Shown here: in pieces, positions 8,611 to 15,805 of the stretch
How the letters are laid out: every line of letters starts with the position of its first letter
How positions within the stretch are numbered: the stretch's first letter is position 1
Assembly: GCF_016651255.1 (NCBI RefSeq)
Contig: NZ_JAEKEG010000026.1
Span: 1 to 34,317 of the forward strand
Direction of reading: 5' to 3'
Origin: Pseudomonas sp. TH10
GTDB taxonomy: Bacteria; Pseudomonadota; Gammaproteobacteria; Pseudomonadales; Pseudomonadaceae
DNA length: 34,317 bases
Made by a program: the position numbers and the translations under genes
Notes under the pieces: generated by a model
What the model saw: the letters and a program-made list of their open reading frames with translations, nothing else
Databases searched by the model: none
What the model was told of the DNA's origin: nothing

Positions 8611-8848
8611 ATCCTTGAACTGAGCGAACCGGAGTGAGGGTACTGACCGCCAAAATCCGTTTGCCCGGTTTTTTTGTATCGGAATGCGAGATCGGGGATT
8701 TATTACAATTCCAGATATTTATGTATTCGGCACGACCTATCAGATCAGCACCCACCATAAAACAAATGAAGTAACCACGATAGAGGCGCAACAGTGAGCA
8801 ATAATTACCAAACAAAGCCTTAATCGATCATGGTGAAAAGCAGGCACA

Positions 8849-8980
8849 TTAAACCAAAAACTTTGGACGCATATCATGGACCGTCCAACCCTCACAATTT
8901 TCAAACCATCTGCTAAGTAAACATACAATCAAACAAGTAAGAACCATGGGCAGAATCAAGCAAAAACCAACCAGCTCCAT
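8849..8980 (-). CDS. Possible 43-residue single-span membrane protein
   Basis: Within the AT-rich gap an ATG at 8980 opens a frame encoding MELVGFCLILPMVLTCLIVC, then LLSRWFENCEGW and a basic end (MRPKFLV). It looks like one membrane helix with a short cytoplasmic tail. I see no good ribosome site. The frame extends upstream without a stop into the antisense of argG, which weakens the case. Listed as a low-confidence candidate only. Confidence 0.2.
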   Translation of the reverse strand: MELVGFCLILPMVLTCLIVCLLSRWFENCEGWTVHDMRPKFLV

Positions 8981-9085
8981 GTCAATAATTGCGATATTCG
9001 CAACCTTATCTGAAGCCTGCCAAGGCGGGACGCCAGTGAACACACGCAAACTAACGCGCACCGCCGATGGCAGGCACGAATCACA

Positions 9086-9116
9086 AAAAAGGCCTTGTCG
9101 ATGACAAGGCCTTTCA
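9086..9116 (-). terminator. Terminator after argG
   Basis: AAAGGCCTTGTC pairs with GACAAGGCCTTT around a short loop (stem about 9088-9113). Read on the minus strand it is followed by a run of Ts (the A run at 9085-9090 on the plus strand). It sits just after the argG stop codon. Confidence 0.9.
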
Positions 9117-9134
9117 CTCATTGGCTCACAGGGC

Positions 9135-10352
9135 TCAGAACAGCTTGCGACCCTTGTTGGCAGCAATGCGCATACGCAGCGCGTTGAGCTTGATAAAGCC
9201 CGCCGCGTCGGCCTGGTTGTAAGCACCGCCGTCTTCTTCGAAGGTCGCGATGTTGGCATCGAACAGCGAATCGTCGGACTTGCGGCCGGTGACGATCACG
9301 TTGCCTTTGTACAGTTTCAGGCGTACAACGCCGTTCACGTTGACCTGCGAAGCGTCGATCATCTGTTGCAGCATCAGACGCTCAGGGCTCCACCAGTAAC
9401 CGGTGTAGATCAGGCTGGCGTACTTCGGCATCAGCTCGTCTTTGAGGTGAGCGACTTCGCGGTCCAGGGTGATCGATTCGATGGCGCGGTGGGCGCGCAG
9501 CATGATGGTGCCGCCCGGGGTTTCGTAGCAACCGCGGGACTTCATGCCGACGTAACGGTTTTCGACGATGTCGAGACGGCCGATACCGTGAGCACCACCG
9601 ATCTTGTTCAGGGTCGCCAGCACGGTAGCCGGGGTCATTTCGACGCCGTCCAGTGCAACGATGTCGCCGTTACGGTAGGTCAGTTCCAGGTATTGCGGTT
9701 TGTCAGGAGCGTTCTCCGGGGAGACGGTCCATTTCCACATGTCTTCTTCGTGCTCGGTCCAGGTGTCTTCCAGCACGCCGCCTTCATAGGAGATGTGCAG
9801 CAGATTGGCGTCCATCGAGTACGGGGACTTCTTCTTGCCGTGACGCTCGATCGGGATCGCGTGCTTCTCGGCGTAGTCCATCAGCTTCTCGCGGGACAGC
9901 AGGTCCCACTCACGCCACGGAGCAATCACTTTCACGCCAGGCTTGAGTGCATAGGCACCCAGTTCGAAACGCACTTGGTCATTGCCCTTGCCGGTCGCAC
10001 CATGGGAAATGGCGTCAGCGCCGGTTTCGTTGGCGATTTCGATCAGGCGCTTGGCGATCAGTGGACGTGCGATGGAGGTACCCAGCAGGTACTCACCTTC
10101 GTAAACGGTGTTGGCGCGGAACATCGGGAACACGAAATCACGCACGAATTCTTCGCGCAGATCGTCGATGTAGATTTCTTTGACGCCCATGGCCTGAGCC
10201 TTGGCGCGGGCCGGCTCGACCTCTTCGCCTTGACCGAGATCAGCGGTGAAGGTCACCACTTCACAGTTATAAGTATCCTGCAGCCACTTGAGGATCACCG
10301 AAGTGTCCAGGCCGCCGGAATACGCCAGAACGACCTTGTTTACGTCCGCCAT
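9135..10352 (-). CDS. argG: Argininosuccinate synthase
   Basis: Catalyses the ATP-dependent joining of citrulline and aspartate, the next-to-last step of arginine synthesis. The 405-residue length is normal for the shorter bacterial type. The N-terminal P-loop-like AYSGGLDTS (residues 10-18) binds ATP. Further signatures are [15 protein letters not shown] and [26 protein letters not shown] ribosome site precedes ATG 10352. A tandem ArgR-type operator lies 55-96 bases upstream, so arginine control is likely. Monocistronic, with its own terminator. Confidence 0.98.
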   Translation of the reverse strand: MADVNKVVLAYSGGLDTSVILKWLQDTYNCEVVTFTADLGQGEEVEPARAKAQAMGVKEIYIDDLREEFVRDFVFPMFRANTVYEGEYLLGTSIARPLIAKRLIEIANETGADAISHGATGKGNDQVRFELGAYALKPGVKVIAPWREWDLLSREKLMDYAEKHAIPIERHGKKKSPYSMDANLLHISYEGGVLEDTWTEHEEDMWKWTVSPENAPDKPQYLELTYRNGDIVALDGVEMTPATVLATLNKIGGAHGIGRLDIVENRYVGMKSRGCYETPGGTIMLRAHRAIESITLDREVAHLKDELMPKYASLIYTGYWWSPERLMLQQMIDASQVNVNGVVRLKLYKGNVIVTGRKSDDSLFDANIATFEEDGGAYNQADAAGFIKLNALRMRIAANKGRKLF

Positions 10353-10406
10353 GCCATCACTCCACGGGGTTCTACGGAAAGCCGAGGAGTCTACCGCCCA
10401 AACGCG

Positions 10407-10448
10407 ATAATTTACAGAGGCGCGACAGCTTAAGACGACAAAGCGACA
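10407..10448 (-). promoter_or_regulatory. Tandem ArgR operator upstream of argG
   Basis: On the minus strand TGTCGC occurs at 10448-10443 and again at 10427-10422, exactly 21 bases apart. The second copy is followed by eight bases and AA, a complete match to the P. aeruginosa ArgR half-site TGTCGC-N8-AA-N5. The first copy has CT instead of AA. Two direct half-sites with this spacing are the published arrangement for Pseudomonas ArgR. Confidence 0.7.
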
Positions 10449-10481
10449 GAATCTGTCGAGAGCGCGACGATGACCGGCGGG

Positions 10482-11402
10482 TCAGGAAGTCGCCGCGGTA
10501 TTGGCTGGAGTGCTGGCTTGCGGTGCTGGAACCGCAGTGGGTGCTACCCGCGCCAGTTTTACATTGACCCGACGGTTTTTCGCGCGATTGGCCGCGTTGG
10601 TGTTCGGCACGATGGGATATTGCTCGCCATGGAAACGCACGGTGATCTGCGATTCCTGAATGCCATTGGCCTTGAAGAAATCGACCACTGCCAGCGCGCG
10701 GCGGCGCGACAGTTCGCGGTTGGTCAGGCGATTGCCGCTGTTGTCGGAATGGCCGTCGAGTTCGATGTGATTGACCGTCGGATCGGCTTTCATGAACTCA
10801 AGCATCACTTGCAGTTTGGCCTTGGCGGCGGCATCGAGGTCAACGCCTTCGCCGGGGAAGCCGATCTGCGACTGTTTGATCTGATCGAAATTCTGCGGCA
10901 GCAATTTCGCAACACAGGTCTGATAGTCGTTAAACGCCTTGCTGAACTTCACCGGCAATAAACGCACTTCCGACACGCGGCCATCGCCCGAAGCACGGCG
11001 CACGACCGGACTGCGTCCATCCAGCAGGCCACTGATCAGACCGCCGGCCTGAGATTGCGAACTGTTGAACAAGACGTTGCCGCTGCCGAGCCTGACATTG
11101 CCCAGATTGATGTCGCCACGTCCTGGCTGCCACGGTGCAGCCGCTGCCAGCAGCGTTGCCGAGCCACCGCCGAGCATGGCGTTGTAGGCATTCAGACGAA
11201 ATATCGCCTGTTCGCCGGCCTTGCGCACGAATTCACCCGAGCCGAAATCAGTGATCGGCTGTGTCAGGCGGCATTCGAACTTGTCGCCGGCGACCGTCCA
11301 CTCAATGTTCTCCAGGCGAGTCTGGTAGGTGAGCGCCATCGCGGGAAGGCTGGCAAACACACTGAGCAAGGCTAAATAACGCTGGCGCACGGGAGGCTCC
11401 AT
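10482..11402 (-). CDS. motY: Sodium-type flagellar stator ring protein MotY (OmpA family)
   Basis: Periplasmic protein of the flagellar T ring that holds stator units, 306 residues. A signal peptide (MEPPVRQRYLALLSVFASLPAMA, cleaved near residue 23) precedes the MotY-specific N-terminal domain with YQTRLENIEWTV and FGSGEFVRKAGEQAIF. The C-terminal OmpA/MotB-like peptidoglycan-binding domain (about 170-285) includes IELDGHSDNSGNRLTNRELSRRRA and NRAKNRRVNVKL. A 20-residue Ala/Pro/Thr tail ends it. I prefer ATG 11402 because it begins the signal peptide; an in-frame GTG at 11417 adds five residues. argG beside motY is the order in P. aeruginosa. No flagellar genes are adjacent. Confidence 0.9.
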   Translation of the reverse strand: MEPPVRQRYLALLSVFASLPAMALTYQTRLENIEWTVAGDKFECRLTQPITDFGSGEFVRKAGEQAIFRLNAYNAMLGGGSATLLAAAAPWQPGRGDINLGNVRLGSGNVLFNSSQSQAGGLISGLLDGRSPVVRRASGDGRVSEVRLLPVKFSKAFNDYQTCVAKLLPQNFDQIKQSQIGFPGEGVDLDAAAKAKLQVMLEFMKADPTVNHIELDGHSDNSGNRLTNRELSRRRALAVVDFFKANGIQESQITVRFHGEQYPIVPNTNAANRAKNRRVNVKLARVAPTAVPAPQASTPANTAATS

Positions 11403-11550
11403 TGGCTTCTGAAACACAAAGACCGATTCACACTATGTTTACGGCATACGTACGGGATATCGGAAGCTTCCCGCAAAACTTGATAGCGAGTGCCTGGAAG
11501 AGTCTTTTCCGGTAGCATTCCCCTCAGTTTGACCCGCCTGGAATCCCCTC

Positions 11551-12597
11551 ATGTCCGACCGCCTGACCCTGCTGCGTCCCGACGACTGGCACATTCATCT
11601 TCGCGATGGTGCCGTGTTGACCAATACCGTCGCGGATGTCGCGCGCACCTTTGGCCGCGCCATCATCATGCCCAACCTGGTACCTCCGGTGCGCAATGCG
11701 GCTGAAGCCGATGGCTATCGCCAGCGGATCCTCGCCGCGCGCCCATCCGGCAGCCAGTTCGAACCGCTGATGGTGCTGTACCTGACCGACCGCACCCAGC
11801 CTGAAGAAATTCGTGAAGCCAAGGCCAGCGGATTCGTGTACGCCGCCAAGCTGTATCCGGCTGGCGCCACCACCAACTCGGACTCTGGGGTGACCAGCAT
11901 CGACAAGATTCTGCCGGCGCTGGAAGCCATGGCCGAAGTCGGCATGCCGCTGCTGATCCACGGTGAAGTTACCCGTAGCGACGTCGACGTGTTCGACCGC
12001 GAAAAGATTTTCATCGATGAGCATATGCGTCGTGTGGTCGAGCGCTTCCCGACGCTGAAAGTGGTGTTCGAACACATCACCACCAAAGACGCCGTGCAGT
12101 TCGTCAACGAGGCCTCCGCCAACGTCGGCGCAACCATCACCGCGCATCACTTGCTGTACAACCGCAATCACATGCTGGTGGGCGGGATTCGGCCGCACTT
12201 CTATTGCCTGCCGATCCTCAAGCGCAACACGCACCAGGAAGCCCTGCTCGACGCTGCCACCAGCGGCAGCGCGAAGTTCTTCCTCGGCACCGATTCGGCA
12301 CCGCACGCCCAGCACGCCAAGGAAGCCGCCTGCGGCTGCGCCGGCTGCTACACCGCGTACGCCGCCATCGAAATGTATGCCGAAGCCTTTGAACAGCGTA
12401 ATGCCCTGGACAAGCTCGAAGCGTTCGCCAGCCTCAACGGCCCGCGCTTCTACGGCCTTCCAGCCAACACCGATCGCATCACCCTGGTTCGTGAAGAATG
12501 GACCGCCCCGACCAGCCTGCCATTCGGCGAGCTGACCGTTATCCCGCTGCGCGCCGGTGAAAAACTGCGCTGGCGCCTGCTGGAGGAACACGCGTGA
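11551..12597 (+). CDS. pyrC: Dihydroorotase
   Basis: Zinc amidohydrolase that closes carbamoyl-aspartate to dihydroorotate in pyrimidine synthesis; 348 residues, the compact E. coli-like class. [10 protein letters not shown] carries the metal-binding Hx[14 protein letters not shown] carries the lysine that is carboxylated to bridge the zincs. LIHGEV, EHITT and GTDSAPH provide the remaining ligands and the catalytic Asp. The stop codon overlaps the GTG start of rnt by 3 bases, so the two are translationally coupled. Confidence 0.97.
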   Translation: MSDRLTLLRPDDWHIHLRDGAVLTNTVADVARTFGRAIIMPNLVPPVRNAAEADGYRQRILAARPSGSQFEPLMVLYLTDRTQPEEIREAKASGFVYAAKLYPAGATTNSDSGVTSIDKILPALEAMAEVGMPLLIHGEVTRSDVDVFDREKIFIDEHMRRVVERFPTLKVVFEHITTKDAVQFVNEASANVGATITAHHLLYNRNHMLVGGIRPHFYCLPILKRNTHQEALLDAATSGSAKFFLGTDSAPHAQHAKEAACGCAGCYTAYAAIEMYAEAFEQRNALDKLEAFASLNGPRFYGLPANTDRITLVREEWTAPTSLPFGELTVIPLRAGEKLRWRLLEEHA

Positions 12598-13271
12598 GTG
12601 AAGACCATTTCGACGACGAACTGGACGGTCAAAGTGGTGGTGGCGGTTCCCGTCACCCGATGGCAGCACGCTTTCGCGGCTACCTGCCGGTTGTCGTCGA
12701 CGTAGAAACCGGTGGCTTCAACTCGGCCACCGATGCGTTGCTGGAGATTGCTGCGACCACCATCGCCATGGATGAAAAGGGTTTTGTTTACCCCGACCAC
12801 ACTTACTTCTTCCGTGTTGAGCCGTTCGAAGGCGCCAACATCGAAGCGGCGGCGCTGGAATTCACCGGGATCAAGCTCGATCACCCGCTGCGCATGGCGG
12901 TCAGCGAAGAAACCGCGCTGACCGACATTTTCCGTGGCATCCGCAAGGCGCTGAAGGCCAACGGCTGCAAGCGTGCAATTCTGGTCGGCCACAACAGCAG
13001 CTTCGATCTGGGCTTCCTGAACGCCGCCGTTGCGCGGCTGGACATGAAGCGCAACCCGTTTCACCCGTTCTCCAGTTTCGATACCGCGACACTGGCTGGC
13101 CTGGCGTACGGTCAAACCGTGCTGGCAAAAGCCTGTCAGGCAGCCGACATCGATTTCGATGGCCGTGAGGCGCACTCGGCGCGTTACGACACCGAGAAAA
13201 CCGCTGAGCTGTTCTGTGGCATCGTCAACCGCTGGAAACAGATGGGCGGCTGGGAAGACTTCGACGACTGA
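12594..13271 (+). CDS. rnt: Ribonuclease T
   Basis: DEDDh-family 3'-5' exoribonuclease that trims the CCA-adjacent end of tRNA and matures other stable RNAs; 225 residues. Exo I is [14 protein letters not shown], Exo [14 protein letters not shown], and Exo [18 protein letters not shown], giving the D-E-D-H-D catalytic set. The start codon is GTG at 12594 in the GTGA junction with pyrC, preceded by the GGAGG ribosome site inside the pyrC end. It ends at a terminator shared with the convergent peroxiredoxin gene. Confidence 0.96.
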   Translation: MSEDHFDDELDGQSGGGGSRHPMAARFRGYLPVVVDVETGGFNSATDALLEIAATTIAMDEKGFVYPDHTYFFRVEPFEGANIEAAALEFTGIKLDHPLRMAVSEETALTDIFRGIRKALKANGCKRAILVGHNSSFDLGFLNAAVARLDMKRNPFHPFSSFDTATLAGLAYGQTVLAKACQAADIDFDGREAHSARYDTEKTAELFCGIVNRWKQMGGWEDFDD

Positions 13272-13296
13272 TACTCGTCGGATTTCTACCGAGCAT

Positions 13297-13327
13297 AAAA
13301 AAACCGGCCACTCGGGCCGGTTTTTTT
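13297..13327. terminator. Bidirectional terminator between rnt and the peroxiredoxin gene
   Basis: AAAAAAACCGGCC and GGCCGGTTTTTTT pair around a short CTCG-type loop. A runs on the left and T runs on the right let it stop transcription from both convergent genes. Confidence 0.92.
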
Positions 13328-13341
13328 GCCTCGAATGCGCC

Positions 13342-13944
13342 TTACAGGGCAGCAGCATTCTCGGTCAGGTAAGCAGCAACGCCTTCAGTCGAAGCCGTCA
13401 TGCCCTTGTCGCCTTTCTTCCAGTTGGCAGGGCAGACTTCGCCGTGCTCTTCGTGGAATTGCAGAGCGTCGACCAGACGGATCAGCTCTTCCATGTTACG
13501 GCCCAGCGGCAGGTCATTGATGATCTGCGAACGGACAACGCCTTTGTCGTCGATCAGGAACGCGCCACGGAAAGCCACGCCGCCTTCGGACTCAACGTCG
13601 TAGGCCTTGGCGATGTCGTGCTTCATGTCGGCAGCCATGGTGTATTTCACCTGGCCGATGCCGCCATTGTTGACTGGGGTGTTGCGCCAGGCGTTGTGGG
13701 TGAAGTGCGAGTCGATCGACACAGCGATCACTTCAACGTTGCGCGCTTTGAAGTCAGCCATGCGGTTGTCCAGAGCGATCAGCTCGGACGGGCAGACGAA
13801 GGTGAAGTCCAGTGGATAGAAGAACACCAGGCCGTATTTGCCTTTGATGGCCGAGGACAGGGTGAAGCTGTCAACGATCTCGCCATTGCCGAGTACGGCC
13901 GGGACGGTGAAGTCAGGGGCTTGTTTGCCTACGAGTACGCTCAT
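13342..13944 (-). CDS. Typical 2-Cys peroxiredoxin (AhpC/TSA family)
   Basis: Thiol peroxidase that reduces hydrogen peroxide and organic peroxides in the cytoplasm; 200 residues. The peroxidatic cysteine is Cys51 in PLDFTFVCPSE and the resolving cysteine is Cys171 in GEVCPANW. NNGGIG (93-98) and the C-terminal YL segment correspond to the GGLG/YF features linked to hyperoxidation sensitivity, here in variant form. An AGGAG ribosome site precedes ATG 13944. Neighbouring bfd and bfr make this an iron/oxidative-stress group. The reductant is not encoded here. Confidence 0.93.
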   Translation of the reverse strand: MSVLVGKQAPDFTVPAVLGNGEIVDSFTLSSAIKGKYGLVFFYPLDFTFVCPSELIALDNRMADFKARNVEVIAVSIDSHFTHNAWRNTPVNNGGIGQVKYTMAADMKHDIAKAYDVESEGGVAFRGAFLIDDKGVVRSQIINDLPLGRNMEELIRLVDALQFHEEHGEVCPANWKKGDKGMTASTEGVAAYLTENAAAL

Positions 13945-14187
13945 TGATATCTCCTGGTGTAAAAACTTGAAGTTCAGGGTTCGGGCCAGCCTGCCATCCT
14001 CAGACGACAGCCCTGTGACACGAACCCCCTTCGCAAGGGCCGACCATCATACACTGCGTGTTTCGCCTGTCCTTAACGGTTTTTAAAAAGGAGGCGGATA
14101 ACCACGCTGCATTTACAGGGCCAGGCAATTAGCCAGTGATCACCGTTCGTCAGCCACAGCTGTCAATCAGCTGAAGTCTTCCGAAAG
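13945..14187. other. Divergent intergenic region between peroxiredoxin and bfd
   Basis: The gap is 315 bases in all. It must hold the peroxiredoxin promoter on the left and the bfd promoter on the right. Apart from the Fur-like box near its right end, I see no gene, repeat or terminator. An A/T-rich patch (about 14080-14090) and an overlapping GGAGG do not lead into a convincing frame. Confidence 0.5.
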
Positions 14188-14206
14188 CACTTTGACAATC
14201 ATTCTC
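14188..14206. promoter_or_regulatory. Fur box upstream of bfd
   Basis: TGACAATCATTCTC (14193-14206) matches 12 of 14 positions of the Fur consensus half TGATAATCATTATC; over the full 19-mer I count 13 of 19. It lies 54 bases before the bfd start, a typical repressor position. Iron-repressed bfd is the known pattern in Pseudomonas: Bfd is made when stored iron must be released. Confidence 0.65.
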
Positions 14207-14259
14207 GTTAACATTAAGATCCATCGCAATTGAGTCACAACCAGCGACGGTTCTCACTT

Positions 14260-14478
14260 ATGTATGTTTGTCTCTGCACTGGCGTCACCGACGGACAGAT
14301 CCGCGAAGCGATCTATGAAGGTTGCTGCAGCTATAAAGAAGTACGCCAGGCCACCGGCGTCGCCAGCCAATGCGGCAAATGTGCCTGTCTTGCCAAGGAA
14401 GTGGTTCGCGAAACCCTGACCAAGCTGCAAACCGCCCAGGCCGCGATCCCCTACCCGGTAGAATTTACTGCTGCGTAA
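14260..14478 (+). CDS. bfd: Bacterioferritin-associated ferredoxin
   Basis: Small [2Fe-2S] protein that docks on bacterioferritin and reduces its haem so stored iron can leave. The 72-residue protein MYVCLCTGVTDGQIREAI has the four ligands Cys4, Cys6, Cys38 and Cys41 (CLC...QCGKC). I take ATG 14260, matching P. aeruginosa Bfd; an in-frame upstream start at 14230 would add ten unrelated residues. A Fur-like box and a following terminator frame the gene. Its partner bfr is just downstream. Confidence 0.96.
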   Translation: MYVCLCTGVTDGQIREAIYEGCCSYKEVRQATGVASQCGKCACLAKEVVRETLTKLQTAQAAIPYPVEFTAA

Positions 14479-14494
14479 TAACACCCTATTTCAA

Positions 14495-14522
14495 AGAACC
14501 GGACTCATGTCCGGTTTTTTTA
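14495..14522 (+). terminator. Terminator after bfd
   Basis: AACCGGAC pairs with GTCCGGTT around a TCAT loop and is followed by T7. It separates the iron-regulated bfd from bfr. Confidence 0.9.
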
Positions 14523-14679
14523 TGCCTGTAAATCAACTGCTTAGGCTTCAGACGCGGAACACAAACATTCTTATTCCGATTAATTTTCATATATTATTCA
14601 ATAACTTAGGTTTGACACTTATAAATACGAAGCTCAAACTCTGCCGCATATACAGCTATTACAGGGCAGGACTCCGATC

Positions 14680-15153
14680 ATGAAAGGCGACATTACAGTC
14701 ATCCAGCATCTCAACAAGATCCTTGCCAATGAGCTGGTCGCGATCAATCAGTACTTCCTGCATGCCCGTATGTATGAAGATTGGGGTCTGAACAAGCTCG
14801 GCAAGCACGAATACAAAGAATCCATCGATGAGATGAAGCACGCGGACAAGCTGATCAAGCGCATCCTGTTCCTCGAAGGCCTGCCAAACGTGCAGGACCT
14901 GGGCAAGCTGCACATTGGCGAGCACACCCGGGAAATGCTGGAGTGTGACCTGCGTATCGAGAAGACCGGTCACGCAGACCTGAAAGCCGCGATCGCGCAT
15001 TGCGAAACCGTGGGCGACTTCGGTAGCCGTGAACTGCTCGAAGACATTCTCGAATCCGAAGAAGAACACATCGACTGGCTGGAAACCCAACTGGGTCTGA
15101 TCGATAAAGTCGGTCTTGAGAATTACCTGCAGTCGCAGATGGGCGAAGAGTAA
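14680..15153 (+). CDS. bfr: Bacterioferritin (BfrB type)
   Basis: Haem-containing 24-mer that oxidises and stores iron; 157 residues. The ferroxidase ligands are conserved: Glu18 in [11 protein letters not shown], Glu51 and His54 in [12 protein letters not shown], Glu94, and Glu127/His130 in [11 protein letters not shown]. Met52 in DEMKH is the haem ligand, so this is a true bacterioferritin rather than a haem-free ferritin. The Bfd-docking region around [10 protein letters not shown] resembles P. aeruginosa BfrB. A CAGGA ribosome site precedes the ATG. No Fur box is seen directly upstream. Confidence 0.96.
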   Translation: MKGDITVIQHLNKILANELVAINQYFLHARMYEDWGLNKLGKHEYKESIDEMKHADKLIKRILFLEGLPNVQDLGKLHIGEHTREMLECDLRIEKTGHADLKAAIAHCETVGDFGSRELLEDILESEEEHIDWLETQLGLIDKVGLENYLQSQMGEE

Positions 15154-15218
15154 GTGCTGACGCTGGCTGCGATCGTTTCAGATTGCACCGGTAACTTGCA
15201 GTAACTTTGCGAACGCAC

Positions 15219-15257
15219 TAAAAAGCCCCGCCCTCTTTCGAGGTGCGGGGCTTTTTA
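15219..15257 (+). terminator. Terminator after bfr
   Basis: AAAAAGCCCCGC pairs with GCGGGGCTTTTT across a short loop that is itself partly self-complementary (CCTC/GAGG). Long stem and T run; probably works in both directions. Confidence 0.9.
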
Positions 15258-15267
15258 TTGGCTTTTC

Positions 15268-15357
15268 TGTAGGAGCATGGCTTGCCAGCGAAGAAAGCGC
15301 CGCGGTGCTACAGACACACCGCGTTATGGTTTTTCGCGAGCAAGCTTTGCTCCTACA
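15268..15357. repeat. REP pair (class with TGTAGGAGC ends) between bfr and grxD
   Basis: Begins TGTAGGAGCATGGCTTGCCA and ends with the imperfect complement CGCGAGCAAGCTTTGCTCCTACA (last part). The central portion contains a second small inverted repeat (CGCGGTG/CACCGCG). It is the TGTAGGAGC-type Pseudomonas REP also found at 20797, 24994 and 30439. Position between convergent genes is typical. Confidence 0.8.
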
Positions 15358-15366
15358 ACAAAAGCA

Positions 15367-15708
15367 TCAGGCTTCCGACTTGTTCGCCGCAGCCGCTTCA
15401 ACAGCAGCCTTGATGGTGCTTTGCAGCGAACCGTCAGCAGACATTTCGGTCATGATGTCGCTACCGCCGACCAGCTCACCACCCACCCACAGTTGTGGGA
15501 AAGTTGGCCAGTTGGCGTACTTTGGCAGGTTGGCGCGGATTTCCGGGTTCTGCAGGATGTCGACGTACGCAAACTTTTCGCCACACGCCATGACAGCCTG
15601 TGCAGCTTTCGCGGAGAAGCCACACTGTGGGGCATTCGGCGAACCTTTCATGTAAAGCAGAATGGTGTTGTTGGCAATCTGCTCTTTAATCGTTTCGATG
15701 ATATCCAT
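15367..15708 (-). CDS. grxD: Monothiol glutaredoxin GrxD (Grx4 type)
   Basis: Monothiol glutaredoxin that carries [2Fe-2S] clusters with BolA-like partners in iron homeostasis; 113 residues. The active site is CGFS in APQCGFSAKAAQAVMA, and TFPQLWVGGELVGGSDIM provides the glutathione-binding TVP-like and GG motifs. I use ATG 15708 (MDIIETIKEQI), which follows GAGGT; the earlier in-frame start adds ten residues not usual for the family. It closes the peroxiredoxin/bfd/bfr/grxD redox-iron cluster. Confidence 0.95.
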   Translation of the reverse strand: MDIIETIKEQIANNTILLYMKGSPNAPQCGFSAKAAQAVMACGEKFAYVDILQNPEIRANLPKYANWPTFPQLWVGGELVGGSDIMTEMSADGSLQSTIKAAVEAAAANKSEA

Positions 15709-15805
15709 GGAGCACCTCGGCTGAACTTTCCGACTCATGGGTCGGCACGGTGGCGCATTGTAACGGAATCCCGAGCGCGCTGCTCGGTCTCCCCGACAGA
15801 CATCC

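Larger units (their letters stand above)
8474..9085. other. AT-rich intergenic region without a convincing gene
   Basis: About 610 bases, from roughly 8570 to 9010 clearly richer in A+T than the rest of the window. It contains only short reading frames without good ribosome sites. The part next to the regulator gene holds an inverted repeat and two CCTACAAAA direct repeats (reported separately). The low GC could mark a regulatory region, a remnant of foreign DNA, or an unannotated small RNA. I cannot distinguish these from the sequence alone. Confidence 0.6.

Noticed and set aside
8650..8690. CCGTTTGCCCGG followed by T7 as a terminator
   Set aside because: The possible stem is only three base pairs, too weak to call.
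8946..9104. A 52-residue plus-strand frame in the AT-rich gap
   Set aside because: It runs through the argG terminator, has no ribosome site and its end overlaps the stem.
9366..10433. A 355-residue plus-strand frame opposite argG
   Set aside because: Antisense shadow of argG; no ribosome site and it runs through the ArgR operator.
11403..11417. GTG start five codons upstream for motY
   Set aside because: The ATG at 11402 begins directly at a good signal peptide; the extra residues add nothing and lack a better ribosome site.
11524..12669. A 381-residue minus-strand frame opposite pyrC
   Set aside because: Antisense shadow; pyrC has all zinc ligands and a coupled neighbour.
14612..14640. 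TTGACA upstream of bfr as a sigma-70 promoter
   Set aside because: No acceptable -10 element lies 16-18 bases downstream, so I could not define a promoter.
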